Assembly: GCA_905215015.1 (NCBI GenBank)
Contig: CAJMOS010000018.1
Span: 1-32,500 of the forward strand
Direction of reading: 5' to 3'
Length of the DNA: 32,500 bases
DNA from: an uncultured bacterium
GTDB lineage: Bacteria > Spirochaetota > Spirochaetia > Sphaerochaetales > Sphaerochaetaceae
The translations under genes were made by a program, and so were the position numbers. Below, one piece after another: positions 22,018-31,383 of the stretch. Position 1 is the stretch's first letter, and the number at the start of each line of letters is the position of its first letter. Below the pieces are notes generated by a model. It made no database searches. It was not told where the DNA came from and saw only the letters and a program-made list of their open reading frames with translations.

Positions 22018-23544
22018 TTACAGCTCGATGATCGCCTTATCATCCAGATAAGCGAACGGATCGGTAGAGCGAGCGCCGACAGTCTTGCGCTTCGACTTGT
22101 ATTGGTACATCAGGCCCAGGCACTGGATGGAAATCAGCGGGGTCATGGCGACCATGGCGACCACGCCGAAGGCATCGGTGACCACATTCCCTCCAAGGGC
22201 GATGCATGCGCCTTCGGCGAACGGAAGCAGGAAGGTGGCCGTCATCGGACCCGATGCGACTCCGCCTGAGTCAAAAGCGATGGCGGTGAAGATGTTGGGA
22301 ACGAAGAACGAGAGGATGATGGCAAGCAGGTATCCGGGAACCACCAGGTATAGGATCGAGATTCCGGTCAGGACCCGGATCAGCGCTAGGCCGACAGACG
22401 CGGCGACACCATAGGACAGGCTTCGTTGCAACGCCTTGCCCCCTATGGCTCCCTGGGTCAGTTCCTCGACCTGCTTCTCCAACACGTAGACGGCAGGCTC
22501 TGCCTTGACGATGAAGTAACCGATCAGCATGCCGATGGGAATGATGACCTGTTTGTAGCGAAGCGAAGCCAAAACACCGCCCAAATAGGTACCGCAGGGC
22601 ATAAAGCCGACGTTGACACCGGTAAGGAAAAGCACCAGCCCGACATAGGTATAGGCGATACCGACCAGAATACGGCTCAGTGTCTTCTTCTCCAAATGGA
22701 GGGCGAACAGCTGGAACAGGGCGAAGAATCCGACAATCGGAAGGATGGCTATACCGATTTCCGAAAGATAGTCCGGAAGAGCCTCGGTGAACAAGGCCCC
22801 CATCTGGACCGACTCGGTCACCGTCGGGGTGGCCGGCATGGAGAACGCGGCGCTCTCCGGGTGGTAGATCAGGCTGAGCAACAGGACGGCGAGAATCGGG
22901 CCGACCGAACAGAGCGAAATCAGGCCGAAGCTGTCCTCCGAGGCGTTCTCGTCGCTACGGAACGAGGAGATACCGACGCCGAAGGCCATGATGAAGGGCA
23001 CCGTCATAGGCCCCGTGGTCACGCCACCGGAATCGTAGGCGACGGCAAGGAAGTTCCGGGGAACTACGAAAGACAACGCCAGGACCCCGAGATACAGGCA
23101 AATCAGCAGTTTCTTCAGCGAGACTTGGAAGAGCATGCGTAGCAACGCGACCACCAGAAACAGGCCCACACCGACAGCGACACTGACAATCAGGACCATG
23201 CGGGGAATCGTCTCCTCCACCTGGGTTGCCAGTACCTGCAAGTCCGGCTCGCTCACCGTGATCATCAAGCCTAACAGGAAAGCCACGACCAGCATCAGGG
23301 CGACATTCCGGCTCTTGGTCAGCCGCGCGCCGATACGCTCGCCAATCGGCCCCATCGCCATCTCGGCACCACTGGAAAACAGCATCATGCCGACGATGAC
23401 GAACACCCCTCCCAGCAAGAACGCCAACAGCACGTTGGTGGGCACTGGGGCCACAGTCAGGGAAAGCACCAGGACAATCGCCATAATCGGCAAGACAGCC
23501 TGGAGGCCTTCCCGTAATTTTTCCTGCAATGTCGTCTTATCCAT
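22018..23544 (-). CDS. DUF1538 membrane transporter, fused two-half form
   Basis: A 508-residue inner-membrane protein made of two homologous halves. DSGGVTTGPMT (171-181) repeats as DSGGVASGPMT (425-435), and EPDLQVLATQVEE (99-111) repeats as EPAVYVLEKQVEE (349-361). Each half has about six helices. DUF1538 pairs named UmpA/UmpB have been reported as Na+(K+)/H+ antiporters in Halomonas; I recall this rather than having checked it, so the ion is tentative. The open frame extends to 23577, but AGGAAG seven bases before the ATG at 23544 decides the start. It is first in a two-gene unit with the tandem PII-like protein. Confidence 0.85.
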   Translation of the reverse strand: MDKTTLQEKLREGLQAVLPIMAIVLVLSLTVAPVPTNVLLAFLLGGVFVIVGMMLFSSGAEMAMGPIGERIGARLTKSRNVALMLVVAFLLGLMITVSEPDLQVLATQVEETIPRMVLIVSVAVGVGLFLVVALLRMLFQVSLKKLLICLYLGVLALSFVVPRNFLAVAYDSGGVTTGPMTVPFIMAFGVGISSFRSDENASEDSFGLISLCSVGPILAVLLLSLIYHPESAAFSMPATPTVTESVQMGALFTEALPDYLSEIGIAILPIVGFFALFQLFALHLEKKTLSRILVGIAYTYVGLVLFLTGVNVGFMPCGTYLGGVLASLRYKQVIIPIGMLIGYFIVKAEPAVYVLEKQVEELTQGAIGGKALQRSLSYGVAASVGLALIRVLTGISILYLVVPGYLLAIILSFFVPNIFTAIAFDSGGVASGPMTATFLLPFAEGACIALGGNVVTDAFGVVAMVAMTPLISIQCLGLMYQYKSKRKTVGARSTDPFAYLDDKAIIEL

Positions 23545-23848
23545 CGAGAAACTTCCTGTCACATACAACCGAAACAATCAATCTCCATTACTGTAACAGG
23601 AAACAAGAAAAAAGACAGTACTTCCCCTTGGTTAGCATGTCATACTTTTCCACCATCCCGACGGCAAGCAACATGAGAGGCTGATATTTTCGCAAAAACA
23701 TAAATTATGCAAGTTTGCGAAATAAGATTCAGTTCACGTTGGCAAGCCAGCGGGCGATGCACACCTTGCCGGTTTTTGCGGACTTCCCTACCGCAGCGGT
23801 GAAAAAACTCCTTACTGCGCTCGTGAAAAATTTCCCTACCGTTACTGA
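23545..23848. other. Intergenic region with short 24-base repeats
   Basis: No gene I can support. At 23784-23848 a 24-base unit is repeated about 2.7 times; the first and third copies share TTCCCTACCG exactly 48 bases apart. The plus frame reads FPTAAVKK, LLTALVKN, FPTVTD then stop. It may be the remnant of a repeat-bearing gene end, at the border where the AT-rich island begins. Confidence 0.3.
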
Positions 23849-24580
23849 CTAAAAACATGTTACCGCGCACAACAGTGCCCGATAATACCGTTCAAGGGTG
23901 ACCGAAGTAGGTACCTTTTCCGGCCTGTCCTTCGGCACGAAGAATGTGCCGACATAGATGTCAGCCGCCTTCTTCTCCGGGTTTTGGTCATTGAAAGCGT
24001 CTTGGAGTTCCTGGTATTTCGCTTTTTTGGCATCCACCTGTGCCAAGATGTCTTCCGGCATCCGTTCGAGCTGGGCCCGCTGGTCCCGATATGTCGAGCC
24101 GTTGCCAAACAGGCTAGGTTGGTCGGTTTCCACCTTCCAGCTCTTCCGTTGGTGATTGCTTTTCCATTTTCTGTTCGTACGTTTGCATTCATTACAAGCC
24201 GATGGGTCATCGCCGGCAAGCACTTTGTACGCGTCATTGGGTATGCCGTCGTCCAGGATGGACGTATCGAAGACGCCCAGGATGGAGTTTCCCACCCGGA
24301 TGTGGCTGTCAAGGAACGAAAGGGGCTTGCCGGACTCGTACCCCTCAAGCCAGAGGCTCATCTTTGCCAGCTCGACCGCCATCAGGTTCAGGTCGACCGC
24401 ATACAAGCAATGGGAAATCACCTCCCTGAGCGCTTGATGGTATCCATCGGTCGAGACCGAGTCCTCCCGTATCTGGCAAAGCCTGATTGCCAGATATTCC
24501 GCTGCGGCAAGCAGGAAATGCCCGCTTCCGCATGCAGGGTCTATTAAGACTCTATCTTTGATACCAACCCCATATGTACT
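23849..24580 (-). pseudogene. Fragment of an Eco57I/PglX-class adenine methylase
   Basis: About 240 residues of a much larger N6-adenine DNA methylase (such proteins usually exceed 1,000 residues). Motif I is present: VLIDPACGSGHFLLAAAEYL, followed by the class-typical YAVDLNLMAVELAKMSLWLEG and IRVGNSILGVFD. The frame stops after TLERYYRALL, before any NPPY motif, and the upstream residues no longer match the family. Both ends are therefore missing. Relatives occur in large restriction or DISARM/BREX-like systems. It lies beside further broken restriction genes and cannot be a working methylase. Confidence 0.78.
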
Positions 24581-24585
24581 TATGG

Positions 24586-24625
24586 CCCAGAAACCGCGCT
24601 GCTTCTGGGCTTTTCTCCGTTTTTG
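24586..24625 (+). terminator. Terminator-like hairpin between two pseudogenes
   Basis: GCCCAGAA (24586-24593) pairs perfectly with TTCTGGGC (24604-24611), followed by TTTTCTCCGTTTTT. The form is good but no plus-strand gene now precedes it, so it may be left from a lost gene or mobile element. The segment 24581-24739 holds nothing else I recognise. Confidence 0.5.
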
Positions 24626-24739
24626 CGCAGCAGAAAAGGGCGCACTTTCGGCCCAGCACCGATGTACATTTGCATGAACTGTGGTCAAAAGCGACACCCC
24701 TTTCTGCTATCGTTAAAATGTTTGAAATCGTTAAAAGGT

Positions 24740-26755
24740 TTAGTCCTCATCTGCCTGCAAACGGTAGGACTGTTCCACAAGTTCCATTACTTTGTCAATG
24801 TCAGATGTATGTTCAAAGTAAAGTTCTACATCGCCGTTTCCCCAGCGTCCAAGCCCCGTAATATCACGGCACATATTGTTTGGATCGTAGATTTCCGAGA
24901 ACTTCATATTCAGAGAAATCCTGAGTCGCTGCTTTTGTACTACAACATCAACAAAATTAGTATCCAGCTTATACGCAATGTAAAGCTTCTTGAATTCGCG
25001 TTTCACATCCGGCGAAAGATTTATAATGCGCTTATCGAGCATTTCGAACAAAGTCTTTGTAAAAACATTGACACTGTAGGTTTCAAGGCCATATTTCTGA
25101 ACAGGCTTCTCTTCAATCTGATATGGGGCAAGTTCTGCTGGTGTTAATTGTGGATAAGCCCATATCTTTTTGACTTTTTCAGCAAGTATTGAAGCTCTCT
25201 TCTCAATGGTAGATTCATTCCATGTGGTTTGCTTCACGACATAGGAATTCAGCCTGAGTGCACCTTCTTTAAAGCCACCTTCCATATCCATTTTTTCCAT
25301 AAACGGATTATCGCTCATTTCAGAATTGTATACTGTGAGAGTCAAATTCCCGATTGTGTGAAGATACTTCTTCTGCACTTCTTTCCAGTTCGATCCAAGG
25401 TTGTGCTTCCAATCATCATCCAGCTTCGGATTTTGAGGCATGATATGTTCTATCGTGTAATTCTCAATGATGATCGGAGATTTATTTTCATAATTTTCCA
25501 GATGGCTGAGCAGGTAATTCCGCTGACGCATATGATAAACATCTCTAGTCTTAAAAGCGGCGGCAAATCTTTCGTCATCAGGAAACACTTTATAATCATC
25601 ACGAAGAATGAAAAACGCCTTGATGGAATTCATGTAATCATCCAGCATTATCTCATTTTTCATAGTCGCAAAGGTCTTATTCAAAGAGTTCGTTGGAATC
25701 TCGCAGATATTCCTTCTGAATACGTAACTGATACACATTTCAAGGATTTCTGCGAGTTGGTCTTCCGTGATGATTCCTTCAGCTTGATCATTATGCACTT
25801 TAAGCAAAAATGGGTAAGCAACCTCCATCCGAAGTTCACTAATATCTGAATAAAGCGTTTTCAATGTTTTGTTGCTGCTGCGGCGGAAGACCATGTCGGT
25901 ATAGTATTTTGAATATGCAAGAAGATCTTGACACAGTTCTTCAATAGTTGAAAATTCGCAGTTCAGATGATATGCCTTGAATTCTTCGTATACATGGTCT
26001 TGCTTTGGGATTCTGCCAAGTTTCATAGTCAGATAGTCCCGGAAGAATCGATCCATTACCTGATCTTGCTTCTCATATTCAAAGAGAAGCTCCATCGGTC
26101 TCCAATAATGTTCATAAACAGACTTTTGCTCTTTTGGCTCCAATCCCATCAAAACGTAATTTCGAATCAAATCGGATTCAGACAATTCTTTACCGGTTGA
26201 GTTCAAGCTTTCAAATATTGCTTGTGCGTCATCCTTTGTCCGATCAAGAGTAATGTTTACGATCTGTAATTTTCCAACAGATTCATATATCTCAGCAGGA
26301 AGAAGTTCTTTCTTTTCAATCTGGTCAGCAAAGAACTTATAATTTGTCAAAAGTCTTGATGTGACATCAGTTGAAATCGGCTTTTTCTCTACAAGGTCAA
26401 TCAGAATATCTCGATCAGTTTCCGTCAAGAGTAACTTGTACCGTTCATTGTCTTCCTCGTATTCGTTCTTGAGCAGCATATTATCGATCCGATTTGCGTT
26501 GATGGTCTTGTCATCAGTATGTGCAAGAGCATAATCGCGGAGAGCAATAAGCAAAAGGGTCATAGTGGTGATCCTCTGCTGGCCGTCAATAATCATATAT
26601 TTCTGAACTCCGGTAGGCATGGCTTACTCTGCAATATTTACAATTGAGCCTACAAAATGGCCTTCTTTACCTTTTTTCTGCATATCAACGATGTCATTCC
26701 ATAAGCGCTCACACTGACTAACCTCCCAACTGTAATATCGCTGATAAACAAGAAT
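24740..26755 (-). pseudogene. DUF262/DUF1524 (GmrSD-type) nuclease gene with stop codon
   Basis: Read through, this is nearly a full DUF262 protein. VYQRYYSWEVSQCE and GHFVGSIVN open it. Then IIDGQQRITTMTLLLIAL carries the nucleotide-site motif, and the C-terminal part has the DUF1524 HNH-like block (YTIEHIMPQNPKLDDD, HTIGNLTLT) and a DUF5655-like tail. Two lesions are visible. A TAA at 26624-26626 interrupts the frame two codons before the ATG at 26620. The 5' end is also lost: the family sequence begins at ILVYQR (26755), directly preceded by a stop, with no start codon or ribosome site. A 626-residue product from 26620 could still be made but would lack the first domain strand. Relatives restrict modified DNA or accompany type I systems. 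Confidence 0.8.
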
Positions 26756-26763
26756 TTAGCGGC

Positions 26764-27400
26764 TTAAAGGTCAATGCCTGAGACGTCGAGCTCACCGGAC
26801 ATGAGCTTTGGCAGTAATGAATCACGGAGCTTAGAAAGGGTTTCGTTTTCTGTGACTCCGTTAGCAAGTAAAGTCAACATCGGCACAGCGGCTTCATTAA
26901 AGAATGAAAGCTGCGCAGTTGAGGGCATAACTATTTCATACTGCATTATTTGCTGTTTGTCTCCTCGTGGCATTTTGGTTCCTTTCGAGCCAGCAACCAT
27001 GTAATCAAAGAAACGATCTGCGTATAAAGTTTCATATAAGAAAGCAGATAGTTGCTTTGACTCAGGAACGAAGCATAAGACATCAGCAGAACACCCGCAT
27101 GTAGAAGTGACGTACTCTATTTTTTTAAAGTAAGGACGGATATTGGAAACAAGGACATCCCCTGTATGGCATTTAGTGGTCTGCCTAATATTTGGAAGGT
27201 TTGTAGCTTCTACTGCGCTCGCCTTATTCTGCTGCATATTTTCCGTCGAGTAGTATGTCCTTGGAGACAACTGGTCGACATTGATTTTTTCAGAAGAATA
27301 ATGGCAAATGTCAGACAGCTTGCCTGTAGCAGGGTACAAAGTCTGATCGAATTCTGATGAATACAATGCTTGAAGCTGAGCGGATAAATTCAGATTTCAT
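26764..27400 (-). pseudogene. hsdS: hsdS, first half deleted
   Basis: Type I specificity subunit reduced to one target-recognition domain. The readable frame starts with NLNLSAQLQALYSSEF, which matches the central conserved helix that normally lies in mid-protein. It continues through one recognition domain (GDVLVSNIRPYFKKIEYV) and ends in the C-terminal helix ETLSKLRDSLLPKLMSGELD. The likely original start, an ATG at 27400 overlapping the end of hsdM, is still there but out of frame: it reads MKSEFIRS and stops after about 29 codons. Thus roughly 200 residues between start and central helix appear deleted. A TTG at 27366 is the first possible start but has no ribosome site. Confidence 0.75.
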
Positions 27401-28898
27401 ACCCAATCGCCCCCAGCTTCTTTCTGATCTCGTCCTCAAGCTCATGGGACTTCTTGAACATCTCGGATAGTTCAGAAGTCAGACGATTCATTTTTTCTTC
27501 GAACGGTTCACCATCGTCTTCCTGCTCTTCAATACCAACATAGCGGCCAGGAGTCAGAATATAATCCTGCTTTGCGATATCCTGCGTAGTTGCGACAGCA
27601 CAGAAGCCCTTCACATCTTCAAGTGTACCGTTCTGGAATGCACTGAAGGTATCTGCCAGCTTCTGAATATTCTCATCGGTGAAATCGCGATGTTTCCGAT
27701 CAACCATGTGGCCCATCTTGCGGGCATCAATGAAAACAGTTTTACCTTTCTGCTTCTTGTTCTTCGTGATGAACCAGAGCGTAACCGGAATGGTAACGCT
27801 GTAGAAGAGCTGCGTCGGCATGGCGACAATGCCTTCGATCAGGTCATCATTGATGATGTTCTTCCGGATTTCTCCCTCGCCGGATGATTGCGTGGAAAGC
27901 GCGCCGTTTGCCAGCACCAGTCCAATTTTGCCATTCGGCGCGAGATGGAAAATCATGTGCTGAATCCATGCGTAGTTGGCGTTCCCGGCAGGTGGAAGGC
28001 CATACTTCCAGCGCTTGTCATCCTTTAAGAGTTCCTGTTTCCAAGGGTGATAGTTGAAAGGTGGATTTGCGAGGATGTAATCCGTCTTTAGTGTCGGGTG
28101 CAGGTCATTCGTGAATGTATCCGCATTATATGGTCCAAGATCAGCATCGATACCGCGGATGGCCATATTCATCTTTGCCATCTTCCAAGTATCCGGATTC
28201 GCCTCCTGACCGTAGACGGAGATGACGCCACGGTTATGGCTGTGTCCTTCCGCGAATCGTTCAGACTGTACAAACATTCCACCGCTACCACAGCAGCAAT
28301 CGTATACACGGGAGTTCGGCTCCGGCTTCAAAATGGCGACGAGCGTTTTAACAATACTTGCCGGAGTATAGAATTCACCGCCGCCTATGCCTTCTTTCTC
28401 CGCAAACTGGGCAATGCAGTATTCGTATGTGCGCCCGAGCAAATCCTCGCTGGCCCGCGTATCGGACATATCGATATGATTCGTGAAGATGTCAACGACA
28501 TCGCCAAGGACCTTCTTATCCAGATCAGGAGACGCATAGTTTTTCGGAAGAACATTTTTCAGGCTCTTGTTGTCATTTTCGATAGCACGCATTGCTGTAT
28601 CGATGACAGTCCCGATTTCCGGCGTATGCGCTGCTGCTGCGATGGTCTCCCAGCGTGCCTCCTTCGGTACGAAGAAAATGTTGTCCATCAGATAAGCATC
28701 CGGATCATTTTCAAAACCGTCGCCTTCTGCAACCAGTTTCTTGTACTGTGCTTCAAAAGCCGCTGAAATGTAGCGCAGGAAGATCAACCCGATAATTACC
28801 TTCCGATACTCTGCCGCAGGAATATGTCCCCAAAGGACACAGGCAGCATCCCAGATCTGCTTTTCAAAGCCAATGTTGGCATTCGTTTTTTCTGCCAT
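27390..28898 (-). CDS. hsdM: Type I restriction-modification methylase subunit
   Basis: HsdM transfers methyl groups to adenine within the HsdS-defined site. The 502-residue protein is complete: N-terminal helical domain (FEKQIWDAACVLWGHI), motif I YDCCCGSGGMF (199-209) and catalytic NPPF (278-281), with the C-terminal part intact. A GAGAGG lies about nine bases before the ATG. Its ATG overlaps the stop of a residual regulator gene by one base (TAATG). With hsdS truncated and no hsdR in the window, the system can probably neither methylate its original site nor cut. The gene is AT-richer than the flanking chromosome. Confidence 0.95.
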   Translation of the reverse strand: MAEKTNANIGFEKQIWDAACVLWGHIPAAEYRKVIIGLIFLRYISAAFEAQYKKLVAEGDGFENDPDAYLMDNIFFVPKEARWETIAAAAHTPEIGTVIDTAMRAIENDNKSLKNVLPKNYASPDLDKKVLGDVVDIFTNHIDMSDTRASEDLLGRTYEYCIAQFAEKEGIGGGEFYTPASIVKTLVAILKPEPNSRVYDCCCGSGGMFVQSERFAEGHSHNRGVISVYGQEANPDTWKMAKMNMAIRGIDADLGPYNADTFTNDLHPTLKTDYILANPPFNYHPWKQELLKDDKRWKYGLPPAGNANYAWIQHMIFHLAPNGKIGLVLANGALSTQSSGEGEIRKNIINDDLIEGIVAMPTQLFYSVTIPVTLWFITKNKKQKGKTVFIDARKMGHMVDRKHRDFTDENIQKLADTFSAFQNGTLEDVKGFCAVATTQDIAKQDYILTPGRYVGIEEQEDDGEPFEEKMNRLTSELSEMFKKSHELEDEIRKKLGAIGYEI

Positions 28899-29092
28899 TA
28901 TTCATTACCTCTCATTACAGTTTCTTTCTCAGCTATCACAGGAGTTCTGTTGTCCTTCACAATCCCCACAATGTCGGAGACCTCACAATTGAGGGCCACA
29001 CTGATCCGGAGCGGAACATCCGTGTTTACATTGCCGCCTTTGCCAAGCTTGACAATTGAGGTGGCGATCACACCGCTGTTGCCATCGGGCAT
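28898..29092 (-). pseudogene. Residue of a small XRE-family (HTH_26-like) regulator
   Basis: About 60 codons ending in TAATG overlap with hsdM. VIATSIVKLGKGGNVNTD and ISVALNCEVSDIVGIV match the second half of short Cro/CI-type regulators that often lead type I operons. The first helices are not recognisable upstream, so the N-terminus appears lost or strongly eroded. If translated from 29092 it would lack the first helix of the DNA-binding fold. Confidence 0.6.
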
Positions 29093-29243
29093 GTTCAGCC
29101 AATAAAAATATCGGATGAAAACAGCCAGGATGACATCGGAACAAAAGAGCCATTGCCTGTATTCCAAGCCACAACTAAGCTGGTGAATGGGCTCTGCACC
29201 AGTAGATAAGAGCAATGAACAAAGAAGACATGTATGGCAATGA

Positions 29244-29765
29244 CCTCCCGATAATCATAACACAAGGGCTCAACCAAATAAAAGAAAGGATGTGCATATC
29301 GGCAGCTTCGCCATGCCTTGGGAGACCCAGGACGATCTCACTTCTGTTGCCCGCAAACTAGGGTATGTCCCTTGGTATGAATGGGCCTACCAGCCTTCAG
29401 GAATCAAACAGGTCGGTTGTATCTACACCGCCCAAGGTTTCGAGTTCGACTATGTGGGTGTCATCATCGGTGGAGACCTCACCTATGACCCGGAACACGA
29501 TTGCCTTGTGACACACATAGAGGCGAACAAGGATTCTACGCTTACCAAAAACAATCTAGGGCAGTTCGACACATACGTCCGCAACATTTACCGCGTGCTA
29601 CTCTCTCGAGGCATGCGCGGGGCCTATGTCTACTGCTGTGACCCCGCACTTGCGGGATATCTCCGTACCTGGGACACATCGAAACATCTTTTGCACGAAG
29701 GCAAGATCGACAGGTCGCTGGAAAACTTGAGCGTAGCGGATGCATCCAGAATTGATGGCAATTGA
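29244..29765 (+). pseudogene. C-terminal fragment of a DUF2075 helicase-like protein
   Basis: The frame matches the end of DUF2075 proteins (P-loop DNA/RNA helicase-like, sometimes joined to GIY-YIG or Schlafen domains): VHIGSFAMPWE, INQVG-like IKQVGCIYTAQGFEFDYVGV, and FDTYVRNIYRVLLSRGMRGA with the arginine-finger-type motif. The Walker A part and everything before it are missing, and no start with a ribosome site precedes it. The open frame begins after a stop at 29241. It is transcribed opposite to the hsd genes. Another remnant of the decayed defence region. Confidence 0.75.
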
Positions 29766-29910
29766 TGCCAGTGGCACACCCGACAGCATCTGCTCTCCCC
29801 TCAAGGTACCAAGAATGGGCCGCTTGCCGATACACCGGACCATTCCGTATATAAAGAGAAGAGGTCTTGGCCCTCTCCATCGCATTAGGATAGGCTGATG
29901 AAATCTACAG

Positions 29911-29970
29911 AAATTCCGTAATCGGGATTTTGTTGAAAGAAAATGCAATACAATCCCGAAATCGGGATTT
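29911..29970. repeat. Two copies of a palindromic 19-20 base element
   Basis: AATTCCGTAATCGGGATTT (29912-29930) and AATCCCGAAATCGGGATTT (29952-29970) differ at two positions and lie exactly 40 bases apart, close to four helical turns. The second is an 8-bp inverted repeat, AATCCCGA/TCGGGATT, with two bases between. They look like operators of a dimeric repressor, but no gene starts next to them. The rest of 29766-30002 holds nothing I recognise. Confidence 0.5.
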
Positions 29971-30002
29971 AATGTCAGGTTATACAGTTCGAACCCCAGT
30001 TC

Positions 30003-31319
30003 TCAGGAATTTCCTGTCCCGTTTGTTACTGATGCGTTCGCATCCGGTTCGCTTCTCTCTTCCAGAAGCCACTCCCATGCGGGAACCACGGATACCTGCA
30101 TTCCATCGACATGCAGCTCTGTCTTCTCTCTGTGCGTGATGGCAAGACATCTTGCGCTAGGAAGAAATGAATGCAGTTTGACGAAGGTACCAATCTCTCT
30201 GCTCCTTGTGGCATCATTCTCCAGCATGCTCCAGCTCACCTGGATGGCAAGCCTGTCACTGGGAACATAAAAGTCAATCCCGATATTCCTCTCGAAATAA
30301 TAGATGTTTTCCTTCCCATATCTTCGAATCAGTTCAATCGCGACCAGGTTCTCCAACTGGACGGTCTTGCAGTCCAGGAGGAAAAGTCCCAGAAAGCCGG
30401 TGTCCATAAAATAGTACTTGGGCGCTGACTCCCGCTCCAACAGCTTTGCCGCATAGTTCTGTACAGGGAACAGCAGATAGGAATCGATGATATGCCCGAC
30501 ATAATCGATTACCGTCTGTTTTGACATCCGGATGCCCGTACCGGTGACAATGTTGTAAAGCCTGGAGAACGAAAGCGGATGACCGACGATCTCCGCGACC
30601 TTCTTCAAAATCAGCCGTACCGCAAAACTGTTGCTGATATGGTTCCGGGTGACGATGTCACCGAGGTAGACCGTCTGGTAAATGCTGGTAAGATAATCCC
30701 TTTTGCTGCTGACATGCACCAGTTCCGGAAAGGCACCGTACTGAAGATACTGGCCGTAGAGGCGCATTACCTCGGCCTTCTGCTTGGTTCCGAGTGGCGA
30801 AAGAGCCGCCACATTGGTCCCTTCGGCATGCAGATACTCCCGGAAAGCATAGGGATAGACCGGAATGATCATATATCTTCCGCCGAGCGTTGAAGCGATT
30901 CCGCTGCTCAGCATCTTGCTGTTGCTGCCGGTGATGCAGACCGGGTATTTCTGATCGGCAATCCGACGCGCGAATTTGGACCAACCTTCCACGTTCTGGA
31001 TCTCATCGAGAAACACATACGGTTTTTCTCCTCCGGAAAGTTCGTACCCCACCTCAAGGATCAGGTTCAAATCCGCCGCAGTCATTTCCATCAGGCGTTC
31101 GTCTTCAAAGTTGACGTAGATGATCCTCCCGAGAGGAACACCGCGATCCAGAAGGTCATGGATCCTCTGGTACATCAGCGTGGACTTCCCGGATCGCCGG
31201 ATTCCCACGAAACAATAATTCACCCCATCTTCCATCAGATACTTGCGGTGTACAAATGGCACATCCAGATACATCTCACGCTGGTCAACCACTACTTGTT
31301 TCAGGATATCCTGGTTCAC
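30003..31319 (-). CDS. AAA ATPase with DUF4143 C-terminal domain
   Basis: A 438-residue protein of the family with an N-terminal AAA-type ATPase and a C-terminal DUF4143 nuclease-like domain. Walker A is GIRRSGKST (39-47), Walker B YVFLDEIQ (101-108) and the sensor ITGSNSKML. The second half has the DUF4143 pattern: GAFPELV, YLGDIVTRNHI and KYYFMDTGFLGLFL, then NLVAIELIRRYG and the restriction-fold-like IGIDFYVPSDRLAIQVSWSM. Function is not settled; these genes are common in anaerobes and travel with mobile or defence regions. The frame extends to 31358, but AGGAG seven bases before the GTG at 31319 marks the start. It appears intact, unlike its neighbours. Confidence 0.85.
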   Translation of the reverse strand: MNQDILKQVVVDQREMYLDVPFVHRKYLMEDGVNYCFVGIRRSGKSTLMYQRIHDLLDRGVPLGRIIYVNFEDERLMEMTAADLNLILEVGYELSGGEKPYVFLDEIQNVEGWSKFARRIADQKYPVCITGSNSKMLSSGIASTLGGRYMIIPVYPYAFREYLHAEGTNVAALSPLGTKQKAEVMRLYGQYLQYGAFPELVHVSSKRDYLTSIYQTVYLGDIVTRNHISNSFAVRLILKKVAEIVGHPLSFSRLYNIVTGTGIRMSKQTVIDYVGHIIDSYLLFPVQNYAAKLLERESAPKYYFMDTGFLGLFLLDCKTVQLENLVAIELIRRYGKENIYYFERNIGIDFYVPSDRLAIQVSWSMLENDATRSREIGTFVKLHSFLPSARCLAITHREKTELHVDGMQVSVVPAWEWLLEERSEPDANASVTNGTGNS

Positions 31320-31340
31320 GTGCGTTCTCCTGTCTTTTCT

Positions 31341-31383
31341 ATAAGACAAAAATACCATAAATTTGTCTTATTGAGAAGACAAA
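31341..31383 (-). promoter_or_regulatory. Inverted and direct repeats upstream of the ATPase gene
   Basis: ATAAGACAAA (31341-31350) and TTTGTCTTAT (31362-31371) form a perfect 10-bp inverted repeat with 11 bases between. AAGACAAA recurs at 31376-31383, 33 bases from the first copy, and a partial copy (TGTCTTTT) lies at 31331-31338. They cover the region where the promoter must be, just above the GTG start, so they are probably an operator. Confidence 0.55.

Noticed and set aside
23640..23870. Possible 76-codon minus-strand gene
   Set aside because: No ribosome site or recognisable domain; it lies over the 24-base repeats at the edge of the decayed region.
24581..24739. Insertion sequence end between two pseudogenes
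   Set aside because: A terminator-like hairpin is present, but no transposase remnant, terminal inverted repeat or target duplication could be shown.
23545..30002. CRISPR array, integrase, tRNA or attachment site in the defence region
   Set aside because: No regularly spaced long repeats, no recombinase motifs and no tRNA cloverleaf could be found by eye.
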